Shown: positions 55,736 to 63,624, numbered from the stretch's first letter. The stretch: DNA of 64,000 nt from Billgrantia gudaonensis (GCF_900100195.1 NZ_FNES01000015.1:37434-101433), one strand, 5' to 3'. Notes: generated from the sequence alone by a model not told the origin. Made by a program: numbers and translations.

Positions 55736-56725
55736 TCACTGCTCGATCCAGGGATCTTTCTCCCAGAGCGACTTCAGTCGATCGTGGCTATCCTGAATGA
55801 AGTCGACGTACTCCTCCCCATAGATGGGGTTGACCGGCATGTTGAGCTGCTCCATCTCAGCACGGAATTCCGGGTTCTCGACGACACTGCGAGTCACGTC
55901 CAGCAGGGTGTCGTAGATGTCTTGAGGCACATCCGCCGGCACGGCGAATCCGCGCGACGCGGCGGACTGGACGTCATAGCCTTGCTCCTTGCCGGTGGGC
56001 ACATCGGCGATGGCTTCGACCCGCTCGTCGGCCCATACCGCCAGCCCACGCACCTTGCCTTCCTGGATCTGGGCTGCCGCTTCCGACATGTTGCCCTCGA
56101 AGGCGGTGATGTGGCCGCCCAGCAGCGCGGCGGTCGCCTCGGCGTTGCCGTTGTAGGACACGAAGCTCAGGTCGATGCCCGCCTCCTCGGCGAAGTTGAG
56201 TGCGGCAAGATGATCGTCCCCCCCAACGCCCTCATGGGAGATAACCACCGATTCCGGATCGTCCTGCACTGCGGCGACCAAGTCATCCAAGGACTGGTAG
56301 GGACTGTCGGCAGCGACCGCCAGTACGCCGGGATCGGTAATCACATTAGCGAGAGGCCGAATCTCGTCAAGCGAGTAGCCGACGGTCTCCTCGCGAGTGA
56401 AGGGGTATACCTCCACCACTGGTGAGTTGATCAGGCCGATTGTGTAACCATCCGGCTCGGCATTGGCTAGGTGTACCCAGCCCAGTTCACCGCCCGCACC
56501 AGGCCGGTTGACCACCACTACCCGCTGGTCGAGCTCCTCCTCGGCGTACTTGGCGAAGATGCGCGCCATGGTGTCGGTACTGCCCCCTGCCCCAAAGGAG
56601 ACAATCATTTGAATTGGCTTGGTGGGGTAGTCAGCTGCCAGTGTCGCTGTGCTCAGGCCACTCGTAAGCAGCGTCGTCATCGCGCCCAGCATCACCTTTC
56701 GCATCGATATGGGTTGAGTCTTCAT
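55736..56725 (-). CDS. tctC: Tripartite tricarboxylate transporter binding protein TctC
   Basis: A 329-residue periplasmic binding protein of the Bug/TctC family with a signal peptide (VMLGAMTTLLTSGLSTATLA, cleavage after AA). Family blocks: YPTKPIQMIVSFGAGGSTDT, VVVNRPGAGGELGWVHLANA, VISHEGVGGDDHLAALNFAE and VADVPTGKEQGYDVQSAASR. First gene of the minus-strand tctCBA run, divergent from a LysR regulator. Confidence 0.92.
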   Translation of the reverse strand: MKTQPISMRKVMLGAMTTLLTSGLSTATLAADYPTKPIQMIVSFGAGGSTDTMARIFAKYAEEELDQRVVVVNRPGAGGELGWVHLANAEPDGYTIGLINSPVVEVYPFTREETVGYSLDEIRPLANVITDPGVLAVAADSPYQSLDDLVAAVQDDPESVVISHEGVGGDDHLAALNFAEEAGIDLSFVSYNGNAEATAALLGGHITAFEGNMSEAAAQIQEGKVRGLAVWADERVEAIADVPTGKEQGYDVQSAASRGFAVPADVPQDIYDTLLDVTRSVVENPEFRAEMEQLNMPVNPIYGEEYVDFIQDSHDRLKSLWEKDPWIEQ

Positions 56726-56849
56726 CTTCTAACTCCTTATTGCTGTTATATTTTCATGGCCAGCACAGGTAGCTGGACGGGGCCAGCCCTAGCCTGACGC
56801 CGAAGAGCACTCACCCACTACTTAAAAGCACTCCACTCTTTCAAAAAAG

Positions 56850-56892
56850 CGAATAAATTGCATATATTATGAGTCGAAATTTTCATTATTCG
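56850..56892. promoter_or_regulatory. Inverted repeat in the tctC-lysR promoter
   Basis: CGAATAA (56850-56856) and TTATTCG (56886-56892) are perfect 7-base inverted arms in an AT-rich stretch just ahead of lysR (start 56901) and about 125 bases from tctC. The arms could be LysR half-sites. The AT-rich centre GCATATATTATGAG may hold a promoter. Confidence 0.4.
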
Positions 56893-56900
56893 GCGAAGCC

Positions 56901-57830
56901 ATGTTGACCCTCAAGCAGCTCGAAACTTTCGTTCAGGTGGTCGAGCTCGGCACGTTCGAGCGTGCCTCCCAGCGCCTCAACGCAACGCAGTCCACCGTCT
57001 CCAAGCGTATCTCCGAGCTGGAGCAGGCCACCGGCCTATGCATCTTCGACCGCTCGCGCCGCAACGCGCGGCTAACCGAGGAGGGTGAACGGCTGCTGGA
57101 ACTGGCCTACACGACGCTCGACGGCGCGAATCGGATCCTCGAGCTTAACGAGCAACCCGAGCGCACCCTGCATCGTGTGCGTATCGGCTTCACCGATCTG
57201 GCCGCCCTTACTTGGCTACCGGGCTTCCTCAGGGATTACACCACAGAGCGACCCGACATCCGGCTGGACATCACCATCGACATGAGCCGTACCCTGTACC
57301 AGCAGTTTCAGGACGGAGAACTGGATCTGGTGGTGATACCGCAGGTCCCCGAGGCCTTCGCCCAGCCGGGCGTGGAAGCCCTGTTACTGGAAGAGGTGGA
57401 GATGGCCTTCATGGCCAGAGAGAACTTGGTGGACGGTCCTCGCCCCATCCCGATAGGAGCGCTCGAACGCTACACACTAATCAGCCAGGGTAAGCGCTCC
57501 GGATTCGCACAGGACGTCAATCGCTGGCTCTCCCACCAGGGCATGGCCGCCGCCAACCTGACTGCCGATAACCTGCTGGCGCTGGTTGGCCTAGTCGCGG
57601 CGGGGCGTGGCATCAGCGTATTGCCAAGACTCTGTGTCCAGCGTTTCGCCCGCGAGCAAGGGCTGGAGATTCTCGAGACCACCCCTCGCCTGCCCATGAT
57701 CGGCTACTACGCGCTATACCATGGTGGAGTGCGTATCCGACTGCTCGAGGAACTCGCCCAGCGCCTCGGCGACGCAGCCGACTTCACCCGCCCCTTCTTC
57801 TTGTCCGAGAAACGCACCGTACGTGATTGA
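56901..57830 (+). CDS. LysR family regulator (tct operon)
   Basis: A 309-residue LysR regulator: MLTLKQLETFVQVVELGTFE, RLNATQSTVSKRISELEQAT, then DRSRRNARLTEEGERLLELA. The effector domain includes VRIGFTDLAALTWLPGFLRD and GKRSGFAQDVNRWLSHQGM. It is divergent from tctC and is presumably its regulator. Its stop lies 10 bases before the right copy of the 97-bp repeat, so this gene closes the inserted block. Confidence 0.9.
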   Translation: MLTLKQLETFVQVVELGTFERASQRLNATQSTVSKRISELEQATGLCIFDRSRRNARLTEEGERLLELAYTTLDGANRILELNEQPERTLHRVRIGFTDLAALTWLPGFLRDYTTERPDIRLDITIDMSRTLYQQFQDGELDLVVIPQVPEAFAQPGVEALLLEEVEMAFMARENLVDGPRPIPIGALERYTLISQGKRSGFAQDVNRWLSHQGMAAANLTADNLLALVGLVAAGRGISVLPRLCVQRFAREQGLEILETTPRLPMIGYYALYHGGVRIRLLEELAQRLGDAADFTRPFFLSEKRTVRD

Positions 57831-57840
57831 CGCAGCCAAA

Positions 57841-57937
57841 GTCGCCCTGCACTGGCAGGCGCACGCCAGCCGCTCCCCGTCACAGCGCTGGTTCTGCGAG
57901 GGCATCATCGAGGCGATTGGGGAGCGGGAGGGGTGAG
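57841..57937. repeat. 97-bp direct repeat, right copy
   Basis: Exact copy of 52190-52286, 5651 bases to the right and in the same orientation. Here the segment is detached from any lysR gene: it is a leftover 3' end with its TGA, sitting between the tct lysR stop and the convergent flavin reductase stop. Confidence 0.95.
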
Positions 57938-57961
57938 ACCCATGGCCGTGTCGGACAAGAC

Positions 57962-58522
57962 CTACAGCATATGTGGCAAGAACTGCTCGCGCCGGTCGAT
58001 GATCTCGCCGGCCACCATGAAGACACCGTCGCCGGTGTAGTGGAGGGTCTCGGGGTACTCGGGCGCTACCGCCGCGCGGGCCGACACGACTTCCCAGATG
58101 AAGAAGTCGTAGCGCTCCACCAGGGAGTCGTCGAACAGGCGGCATTCGAAATGCGCATGGCACTCATCGATCAGCGGGGCGCCCACCCGTTCCGCCGACT
58201 GGGCGGTCAGCCCGAAACGTTCGAACTTGTCGACCTCGGCACCGCTGCTGTTGCCGATGCCCACCACCTGATCGGTCAAGGCCGTCGTCGGCAGGTTGAT
58301 GACGCATTCGCGGCTACGGCGGATCATCTCGAAACTGTGGTTGCCGGCCGAGATGATGCAGCCCACCAGCGACGGCGAGAACGCCATCACCGTATGCCAA
58401 CCCATGGTCATGATGTTGTGCTGCCCATCGCAAGCCGACGAGACCAGCACGATGGGCCCCGGCTCCAGGTAGCGGCGCACCTTTTCCAGCGGCACGGGAG
58501 CTTTCTCGACACGTTCGCTCAT
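57962..58522 (-). CDS. Flavin reductase family protein
   Basis: A 186-residue FMN-binding split-barrel protein: KVRRYLEPGPIVLVSSACDG, NIMTMGWHTVMAFSPSLVGC, IISAGNHSFEMIRRSRECVI and NLPTTALTDQVVGIGNSSGA. This layout is that of the flavin reductase/DIM6-NTAB family, which reduces FMN or stores flavin for partner oxygenases. No partner is adjacent. Before insertion of the tct block it would have been the neighbour of the mdl lysR gene. Confidence 0.85.
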   Translation of the reverse strand: MSERVEKAPVPLEKVRRYLEPGPIVLVSSACDGQHNIMTMGWHTVMAFSPSLVGCIISAGNHSFEMIRRSRECVINLPTTALTDQVVGIGNSSGAEVDKFERFGLTAQSAERVGAPLIDECHAHFECRLFDDSLVERYDFFIWEVVSARAAVAPEYPETLHYTGDGVFMVAGEIIDRREQFLPHML

Positions 58523-58619
58523 GATTGCGCATCCGATCAGCAGCTATCGACACCGACAGCAGTGTAGCAGCCGCAGGGAAGGCAAGTTTCGACCAGGATC
58601 AAAAAATCAAACGATTCTT

Positions 58620-58669
58620 ATATAACGTCTTGGCTTTGCGACGCACCGGAGCGCTAGCGCAGGTGCGTC
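58620..58669. other. attC-like hairpin with terminal core
   Basis: GACGCACC (58640-58647) and GGTGCGTC (58662-58669) form a perfect 8-bp stem around a second palindrome GCGCTAGCGC. ATATAAC (58620-58626) on the left reads GTTATAT on the minus strand, like the GTTATGC cores to the right. The opposite core is not recognisable. It follows the YdeI-like gene on the minus strand, where a cassette attC would be expected. Confidence 0.3.
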
Positions 58670-58714
58670 CGACAACAGTCAACAGTGATGCATTGAGCAT
58701 TTTAAATGTGCGCC

Positions 58715-59020
58715 CTACTTTTTGAGCTTTTTATCGACAAGAACACCTTGCTGCCATTTCCCGGGCTTTTTGTCAGTACGATGAATGCAGCCAGGCCAGC
58801 AGCACGGACGCCTCTTACCATCCGCAAGCTCCTCAACAGTACGACAAATCCGCTTCACCCTGGTCTTTTCTTGCTTCGCATCTTCAATCCAGCAAATGAA
58901 CTCATTACGTGCGATAGGCGTCAGGCTTTCCCAGAGATCAATCGTTTTCTTGCTCTGGCTTAAAGCACTAGCCAAGTCTGCTGGCATTTCGTGTACAAGA
59001 CCGCCTGAAATAGTATACAT
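58715..59020 (-). CDS. YdeI/OmpD-associated-like small protein
   Basis: A 101-residue protein matching the C-terminal part of YdeI-type proteins: SQSKKTIDLWESLTPIARNE, FICWIEDAKQEKTRVKRICR, then ELADGKRRPCCWPGCIHR with its cysteines. These proteins are linked to peptide or bacteriocin resistance, without known mechanism. The ATG at 59020 is the family-like start; an in-frame Met lies eight codons earlier. Its base composition is more AT-rich than the aromatic island, consistent with acquired DNA. Confidence 0.7.
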   Translation of the reverse strand: MYTISGGLVHEMPADLASALSQSKKTIDLWESLTPIARNEFICWIEDAKQEKTRVKRICRTVEELADGKRRPCCWPGCIHRTDKKPGKWQQGVLVDKKLKK

Positions 59021-59069
59021 AATTTCTAGACCTACAAATTGCATTCGCTAAGTCAACATGGGGCGAAAT

Positions 59070-59154
59070 GTATAACGCTGCTAAGCACGTGCGGCTACGA
59101 AATGGAGACGAAGCCGCAATGTAGTAGACGCCGCCGTGACTTGCATGGTTATAA
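59070..59154. other. attC-like element upstream of the YdeI-like gene
   Basis: GTATAAC (59070-59076) and GTTATAA (59148-59154) bracket an 85-base segment with an internal stem TGCGGCT/AGCCGCA. On the minus strand the left core reads GTTATAC, close to the integron core GTTRRRY. The outer arms pair poorly, so this may be a diverged attC. The gene-free stretch 59021-59420 also contains an IS3 remnant and nothing else recognised. Confidence 0.35.
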
Positions 59155-59282
59155 ATTTTTACCGCCGTTACCCTCTTTTTTCAGCCAACCGAGACCCCCT
59201 TTTCCGTCGGACAAAAATCTACAGACAGCACGAAACCCAAAGTTGAAGTATAGAAGGGATCCCACCTGAGGTTTGGCAGGCA

Positions 59283-59354
59283 CACGACCCGTCGGTTGAA
59301 CAAGTCGACCACCACAGTTTGGTACAGCCAACCAGCGGGTGTCTTGATATAAGT
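59283..59354 (-). pseudogene. IS3-family transposase remnant
   Basis: The minus-strand frame encodes TYIKTPAGWLYQTVVVDLF followed by NRRVV, matching the integrase-core segment of IS3-family OrfB transposases (normally D-I-T-Y-I...GWLYLAVVLDLFSRRVVGW). The flanking frames do not continue the transposase and the aspartate before TYI is missing. Only this fragment of roughly 24 codons is recognisable, so it is a relic. Confidence 0.6.
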
Positions 59355-59420
59355 GCAGCAAGGACATCGAGGATGCCCTGCTGCGGATTCAATAGGGCCT
59401 GGCCCGGCGCACACACCGGA

Positions 59421-59948
59421 TCAGGTGCGTTTGATGCCGCACTCCGTGTCCAGGGCGTCGCTCCGTTCCTTATCAACCGGAAGGGTCAGCGCCCCTTCGG
59501 CGGGGGCACCGAGTAGCACGGCAACCACCTCGGTCTCCGCAGTACGGCTCGGGTTCAGCGCCGTGTGGACGGTGTCGCCCGGATCCACCAGCGCGTCCCC
59601 GGGGCCGTACTTCCGATTCTCACAGTCTTCCGCGAAAATGAACTCGAAGTCGCCCTCAGTGACGGTGATCAGTACCGTGCCCGGGTGGGTGTGCCATGGG
59701 AAAACAGCGCCCGGCTGAATGGTGAACCGCACCACCGTGAGATGCGATGCATCGTCAAACGAGATGGCCTGTTCAGGTAGTCCTTCCAGTTTCTGGGTGA
59801 TCCTGACTGAGACATCGCCGTCAAAGACGTGTCGCTGGGTGAGCGGCTCTGCCGCGATCGGCTTCGATTCATCTGCCTCAGCGACAGCACTGACAATCAA
59901 AGCCATCAAGATGGTGGCAATTCCGACTAATTTTTGTGTATGGATCAT
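59421..59948 (-). CDS. Exported cupin-domain protein
   Basis: A 175-residue protein with a signal peptide (LVGIATILMALIVSAVAEA) and one cupin barrel: FTIQPGAVFPWHTHPGTVLI carries the His-x-His metal pair and YGPGDALVDPGDTVHTALNP the second motif. It may bind a metal and a small ligand in the periplasm; the reaction is unknown. It lies 62 bases downstream of the osmC gene on the same strand and is likely co-transcribed. Confidence 0.8.
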   Translation of the reverse strand: MIHTQKLVGIATILMALIVSAVAEADESKPIAAEPLTQRHVFDGDVSVRITQKLEGLPEQAISFDDASHLTVVRFTIQPGAVFPWHTHPGTVLITVTEGDFEFIFAEDCENRKYGPGDALVDPGDTVHTALNPSRTAETEVVAVLLGAPAEGALTLPVDKERSDALDTECGIKRT

Positions 59949-60010
59949 AAAATCTCTCCCGTTCGCTCTCGTTGAAACATGGTCTTGCGCCGTTACCGGT
60001 TTCAGGACAT

Positions 60011-60553
60011 CTAGTCGATGCGCCAGTCAGTGGTCACTTTGGTGCCACTTTGCAGCGTCTGGAATACAACACAGCAGTGCTCGGCGCTTGCCATCAGGGT
60101 GTTGAGAGTTCGCTGGCCGGTATCGGCGGGCACCTCCAGGCTCACATCGCAATGCAGGCGCTGGAATCCCACCGGCACGCTTGAATCCACCATCAGGGCC
60201 CCGCGTACATCCACCTGTGCTGTGGCCATGACCTCGCTGCTCAGGATGGTCACGCCCAGGCGCTTAGCCACCATGCGCAGCGTTGAGTGCAGGCAGGCCG
60301 CCAGCGCGGCGCAAAGGTAGTCTCCGGGGTTCGGGGCATCGTGGTCGCCACCCACGGCGCTGTGGATACCGTACTGGTGGCGAACGCCCCCGCTGTTGGC
60401 CAGCTCGACGGCTCCGTGAACCGGGTCTTTCTTCTCGCCGGGCATCGCCCGCGCGTGATCGGTGATCCAGGCATCCTCTGGCACATCGAGATAGTGTCGG
60501 TTAAGGCTGTCCTGGCGCTCTGTGAACGAAGATGTTTTCTCTGCGACTGACAT
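60011..60553 (-). CDS. OsmC family peroxide-detoxifying protein
   Basis: A 180-residue OsmC-like protein. Its two redox cysteines are in LCAALAACLHSTLRM and SAEHCCVVFQTL, with GGDHDAPNPGDYLC between the halves, as in OsmC/YhfA proteins that reduce organic hydroperoxides. The ATG at 60553 follows AGGAGG by 7 bases. A 19-bp inverted repeat lies 28 bases upstream. It precedes the cupin gene. Confidence 0.85.
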   Translation of the reverse strand: MSVAEKTSSFTERQDSLNRHYLDVPEDAWITDHARAMPGEKKDPVHGAVELANSGGVRHQYGIHSAVGGDHDAPNPGDYLCAALAACLHSTLRMVAKRLGVTILSSEVMATAQVDVRGALMVDSSVPVGFQRLHCDVSLEVPADTGQRTLNTLMASAEHCCVVFQTLQSGTKVTTDWRID

Positions 60554-60581
60554 GATTTCGCCTCCTGTGCTGCTTAGCATG

Positions 60582-60600
60582 TCGTAGGTTCAGCCTACGA
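60582..60600. promoter_or_regulatory. Inverted repeat ahead of osmC
   Basis: TCGTAGG-TTCAG-CCTACGA gives perfect 7-base arms with a five-base centre, 28 bases upstream of the osmC-like start at 60553. Position and symmetry suggest an operator or a leader hairpin for the osmC-cupin pair. Confidence 0.5.
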
Positions 60601-60697
60601 AGCGAAACCACGCTGCACATGAGGCAGGTGTCCCGGGGAAGGTCATGAATATCAGAAAAACCGGGACGACTGTCCTGGGGGAGGGAAGGTCAGCAAC

Positions 60698-61768
60698 TCA
60701 TTCGTCGCCAAAACCCGCATTACGGGCTTCGACTACCAGTTCCGAGCGGGTTGAGATCGCCAGCTTGCCGCAGATGCTGCTGACGTGATTGCGCACGGTT
60801 TTGGGCGCCAACGACAAGGTGTCGGCGATATGGGTGTTCGAGCGCCCGCGGGCAACCTGCTCCAGCACCTCACATTCGCGGCGAGTGAGCTCATGGAAGA
60901 GGGAAGGTTGGATCACGCCCCTTAGTGGGTTGTCATCGAGAAAACGCCGGATTTCCTTGATGAAGGGTCGCCAGCCCGGATCGTGAGGCTGCAGGATATG
61001 ATTGCGGCCCTCAAGCGGTAAAAATCGACAGTCGGGAATCCGGCTAGCCAGATCCCGCCCGGCCTCAAAGGGCACCATGTTATCGGCTTTGACATGCGCG
61101 GCCAGGGTGGGTGTCTGCAACTTGGGCAACTGGCTGCGAATATCAATCTCATGAAAGCCACGCCAAAGCCCGGCAGCGGTCGACCGGTCTGCCGTCAGGC
61201 GCTGAAGATCGTCCCACCAGGTAATCTGATCCGGGGCATCGGAGGGCGACAGTAGGCGGGCAAAGACTTCTCGGAAGGCACCGGTTTTGCGGCCCCAGCC
61301 AATCTCGATCATGCGAGCCAGGGTTTCGGCTTCCTCAACCCGGTATTTCGACATGCCCTCAGAAAACGCACCGCATGAGTAGGCGTTGTAAAGAATCAGG
61401 TGGCTGACTCGCTCCGGGTGCCGCAGTGCATAGGTCACGGCAATCGCCGCTCCCTGGCATACGCCCAGAATCGGGAAACGTCGCCAGCCCAGGCTGTCCA
61501 CCACGGCCTCCACGTCGCGCACCCAAGCTTCCAGTGTCTGCCCATTCACGTCCCTGTCGGACAGGCCGGAACCGCGAATGTCAAAACGCGCCAGCGTATG
61601 ATCGCGCGTCAACTCTCGCAGCCAGTGCCGCCATATCGGGCTGTCCCAATCATGCTCGATATGAGTCATCCAACCGCCCACGCGCAGCAACGGCCTACCC
61701 CGCCCGGCAGTTGCGTAGGCGATGCGCACATCATCCGTCGTGGTGCAGAAACCGATCCGTTGTCTCAT
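60698..61768 (-). CDS. Alpha/beta-hydrolase fused to a LuxR-type DNA-binding domain
   Basis: A 356-residue fusion. Residues 1-280 are an alpha/beta hydrolase: ARFDIRGSGLSDRD, the nucleophile elbow GVCQGAAIAV with Cys104 in place of serine, and PLEGRNHIL with the catalytic histidine. Residues 290-356 are a LuxR helix-turn-helix: ELTRRECEVLEQVARGRSNT, HIADTLSLAPKTVRNHVSSI. It is probably a transcription factor sensing an ester- or lactone-like ligand. Its targets may be the downstream osmC-cupin genes, but this is positional inference. Confidence 0.85.
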   Translation of the reverse strand: MRQRIGFCTTTDDVRIAYATAGRGRPLLRVGGWMTHIEHDWDSPIWRHWLRELTRDHTLARFDIRGSGLSDRDVNGQTLEAWVRDVEAVVDSLGWRRFPILGVCQGAAIAVTYALRHPERVSHLILYNAYSCGAFSEGMSKYRVEEAETLARMIEIGWGRKTGAFREVFARLLSPSDAPDQITWWDDLQRLTADRSTAAGLWRGFHEIDIRSQLPKLQTPTLAAHVKADNMVPFEAGRDLASRIPDCRFLPLEGRNHILQPHDPGWRPFIKEIRRFLDDNPLRGVIQPSLFHELTRRECEVLEQVARGRSNTHIADTLSLAPKTVRNHVSSICGKLAISTRSELVVEARNAGFGDE

Positions 61769-61775
61769 ATCAATA

Positions 61776-61876
61776 GCCCAATGCTTGTTCTACTCGACGC
61801 CCCACGCCGGCCATCAGAGGCCAGCGAAAGCAAGCGCAGCGCCGGTTTCGAAGGTCCCCCGAATGGTTTGTTGGGT
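61776..61876. other. Possible degenerate attC
   Basis: GCCCAAT (61776-61782) and GTTGGGT (61870-61876) bracket 101 bases directly downstream of the hydrolase cassette gene. On the minus strand they read ACCCAAC (a perfect R'' core) and ATTGGGC (one mismatch from GTTGGGC). The inner arms pair weakly. If real, it would close the hydrolase cassette and mark the array boundary. Confidence 0.3.
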
Positions 61877-61888
61877 GTCGAATCTGGA

Positions 61889-62704
61889 TCATGCATAACC
61901 GGCGTCAAGGAATTCACGAACGATCGGATTGACCAAATCTGGATGGGTGAGCGGCGCCATATGGCCTCCCTCGCCCACGGAGTGGAAAGACCAGTGAGGA
62001 CAGGCCTCGGCAAAGATATCGACGATCTCCCGCATGGGTAATCGGGTCGCCTGATCGCTGACCAATAATGTTCTCGCAGTTAGGCTTTTCCATTCCTCAA
62101 CCGTGGTCTCCTCTTGCATCACGGCATCCCATTCGAAAAAATTAGGCGGCAACGCTTCGGCGAAGGCGACCCGCCGCTTCTCGGGCATTGCACTCCATGC
62201 TCCGTCACCTAGCCAGTAGTCGTCAAAGCGTTCCGCCACGCTTGACCAATCTCCCAATGCGCCAAAGTATTTCACATGATCTCGCAGAGCGCATGATTCG
62301 AGGAATGCTCGCGTTCGACCATTCTGCTTGAGTAAATAAAACGGGTTCGGTTCGAAGAGAACAAGGCTGCCAACCCGTGGCCCAAGCAGCATGGCGGCCT
62401 TCAACGCCACAGAGCCACCGAAGGAGTGCCCGACAAAGTGGATGGGACTCGCTACTTCCTCGCTCAAGGCCAGAACTAGTTGGGCCTGTGCATACAAGGA
62501 TTGCGGAGACGTTCCTGGCCAGGCGGTCGTCTCTCCGTAGCCGAATAGATTGACCGCCAGGACTCGGTAGCGATCCTTCAGAGCTTCGGTGAGTGCACGC
62601 CATTGCCGATTGGCGCTGACGGAACTATGGACCAGTACGACGACCGGACCCTGCCCATCGTCCGTGTAGTCGATCTTTAACCTTCTTTTTGAGAGAACTG
62701 GCAT
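61889..62704 (-). CDS. Alpha/beta-fold hydrolase (cassette gene)
   Basis: A 271-residue alpha/beta hydrolase: VVVLVHSSVSANRQWRALTE, the nucleophile elbow HFVGHSFGGSVALKA with Ser94, and the catalytic histidine in GEGGHMAPL. The acidic residue probably lies near VSDQATRLPM. The substrate is unknown. Its ATG is embedded in the GTTATGC core of an attC (62701-62707), which identifies it as a gene-cassette ORF inserted at that site. Confidence 0.85.
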   Translation of the reverse strand: MPVLSKRRLKIDYTDDGQGPVVVLVHSSVSANRQWRALTEALKDRYRVLAVNLFGYGETTAWPGTSPQSLYAQAQLVLALSEEVASPIHFVGHSFGGSVALKAAMLLGPRVGSLVLFEPNPFYLLKQNGRTRAFLESCALRDHVKYFGALGDWSSVAERFDDYWLGDGAWSAMPEKRRVAFAEALPPNFFEWDAVMQEETTVEEWKSLTARTLLVSDQATRLPMREIVDIFAEACPHWSFHSVGEGGHMAPLTHPDLVNPIVREFLDAGYA

Positions 62705-62799
62705 AACGCCGAGCTGAGCGGCGGGCTTGGAGCGGAGCGGAAAGCCCGTCCGGCGCAGGCCCGGCTAGGGCCGGAGCGAACTCGAGCGACTGGTTATGC
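62701..62799. other. Integron attC site (99 bp)
   Basis: GCATAAC (62701-62707) and GTTATGC (62793-62799) are inverted core sites 99 bases apart. The interior is GC-rich with stem-forming segments (GGGCTT...AAGCCC and CCCGGC...GCCGG). It lies 5 bases beyond the stop of the small gene at 62805 and its other end contains the start codon of the hydrolase gene, the normal place of an attC. Outer arm pairing is weaker than at the 59-bp sites. Confidence 0.65.
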
Positions 62800-62804
62800 A
62801 TCAC

Positions 62805-63209
62805 CTAGCTCGAGCCGCCTACGGACCGCCATCCTAATCGCGATCTCACGCGCTTGATCTGCTGTACAAAAGAATCATCACCGCGCTCCGCCTTTATCCG
62901 CGCTTCGCTTTGCCCTGCCCACCTGAAAATTTGCTCAATACTGCCGTAGCCCCGCTTAAATGCTTTTGCGAGCCGAATCGTGTTTTCTTTGGTGGGTGGC
63001 GTACTAAGGATCAGAAATAGCTCTTCATCAGACCATGGCTTCCGAGAATTCGACTGATCATAGCTGGAGTGCGCCTCATAGTCTGCAATTACGCGACGCA
63101 GGAAATGATACTTCTCTGTCTCGGATAGGCCCTCGATATCGGCGGCCAACAGAGACTCTAACTCTGACTTAGCTAATGACTTCTTCAAGTCAATCTCCTC
63201 CCGACGCAT
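62805..63209 (-). CDS. Hypothetical protein (cassette gene)
   Basis: A 134-residue hydrophilic protein with no recognised family. Residues 1-60 are charged and helical (LAKSELESLLAADIEGLSET). Residues 60-95 (RKPWSDEELFLILSTPPTKE, then LAKAFKRGYGSIEQIFRWAG) resemble a Myb/SANT-like helical unit, so DNA binding is possible but unproven. The ATG at 63209 lies inside the GTTATGC core of the upstream attC; a TTG start 12 codons earlier would lie in the attC itself and is less likely. Confidence 0.65.
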   Translation of the reverse strand: MRREEIDLKKSLAKSELESLLAADIEGLSETEKYHFLRRVIADYEAHSSYDQSNSRKPWSDEELFLILSTPPTKENTIRLAKAFKRGYGSIEQIFRWAGQSEARIKAERGDDSFVQQIKRVRSRLGWRSVGGSS

Positions 63210-63264
63210 AACGCTTGGCTCATTTGCGCCACTTTTCGGCGTCAAATGGAGCCACTCGTTAAGC
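63206..63264. other. Integron attC site (59 bp)
   Basis: Core sites GCATAAC (63206-63212) and GTTAAGC (63258-63264) flank an imperfect hairpin. TGGCTC pairs with GAGCCA and ATTTG with CAAAT, with one unpaired G between the two on one arm, the extrahelical base typical of attC; GCC/GGC continue the stem to a seven-base loop. On the minus strand GCTTAAC contains the TAA stop of the preceding gene and GTTATGC contains the ATG of the next. Confidence 0.85.
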
Positions 63265-63624
63265 TTTTTTGCTTTTGCCTTTTCTTATTTCTTTAGCCGC
63301 TGTTACTTTATTTCCTTTGTGCTTTTCTAGTAGTTCCTCTGATCCTTCTGGAGCCTCAGACTTGGATTCCACCCCTGCAACCGTATTTACAGTGCCTAGA
63401 ACTCTCCTAATCGTGATGACAGTCATCACTGCCGCCAGAAAAAGAGCTGAAACTCCCACGCTTTTGGATTTTATGGACTGACCAAAAACTGATATTTCAG
63501 CATCACCAGTAGCGTCTAAGCAAACCAATACAATACCGATCAGGCCAAATGCTAGGGCCAACAAGAATGCTCCTTTAACGATCAAGCTAAATAGCGGTTG
63601 TATAGCTCCTAAATATTTAGACAT
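63259..63624 (-). CDS. Hypothetical membrane protein (cassette gene)
   Basis: A 121-residue protein with two membrane segments (LIVKGAFLLALAFGLIGIVL near 14-33, VGVSALFLAAVMTVITIRRV near 56-75) and a highly basic C-terminal tail (KHKGNKVTAAKEIRKGKSKK). No family is recognised. Its stop TAA lies inside the R'' core of the following attC, and another attC lies 18 bases upstream of its start, so it is a complete one-gene cassette. Confidence 0.7.
   Translation of the reverse strand: MSKYLGAIQPLFSLIVKGAFLLALAFGLIGIVLVCLDATGDAEISVFGQSIKSKSVGVSALFLAAVMTVITIRRVLGTVNTVAGVESKSEAPEGSEELLEKHKGNKVTAAKEIRKGKSKKA

Noticed and set aside
52190..57937. Direct repeats as attL/attR of an integrase-driven island
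   Set aside because: Repeats at a gene 3' end fit such islands, but no integrase, excisionase or phage gene lies between them; plain insertion or duplication explains them as well.
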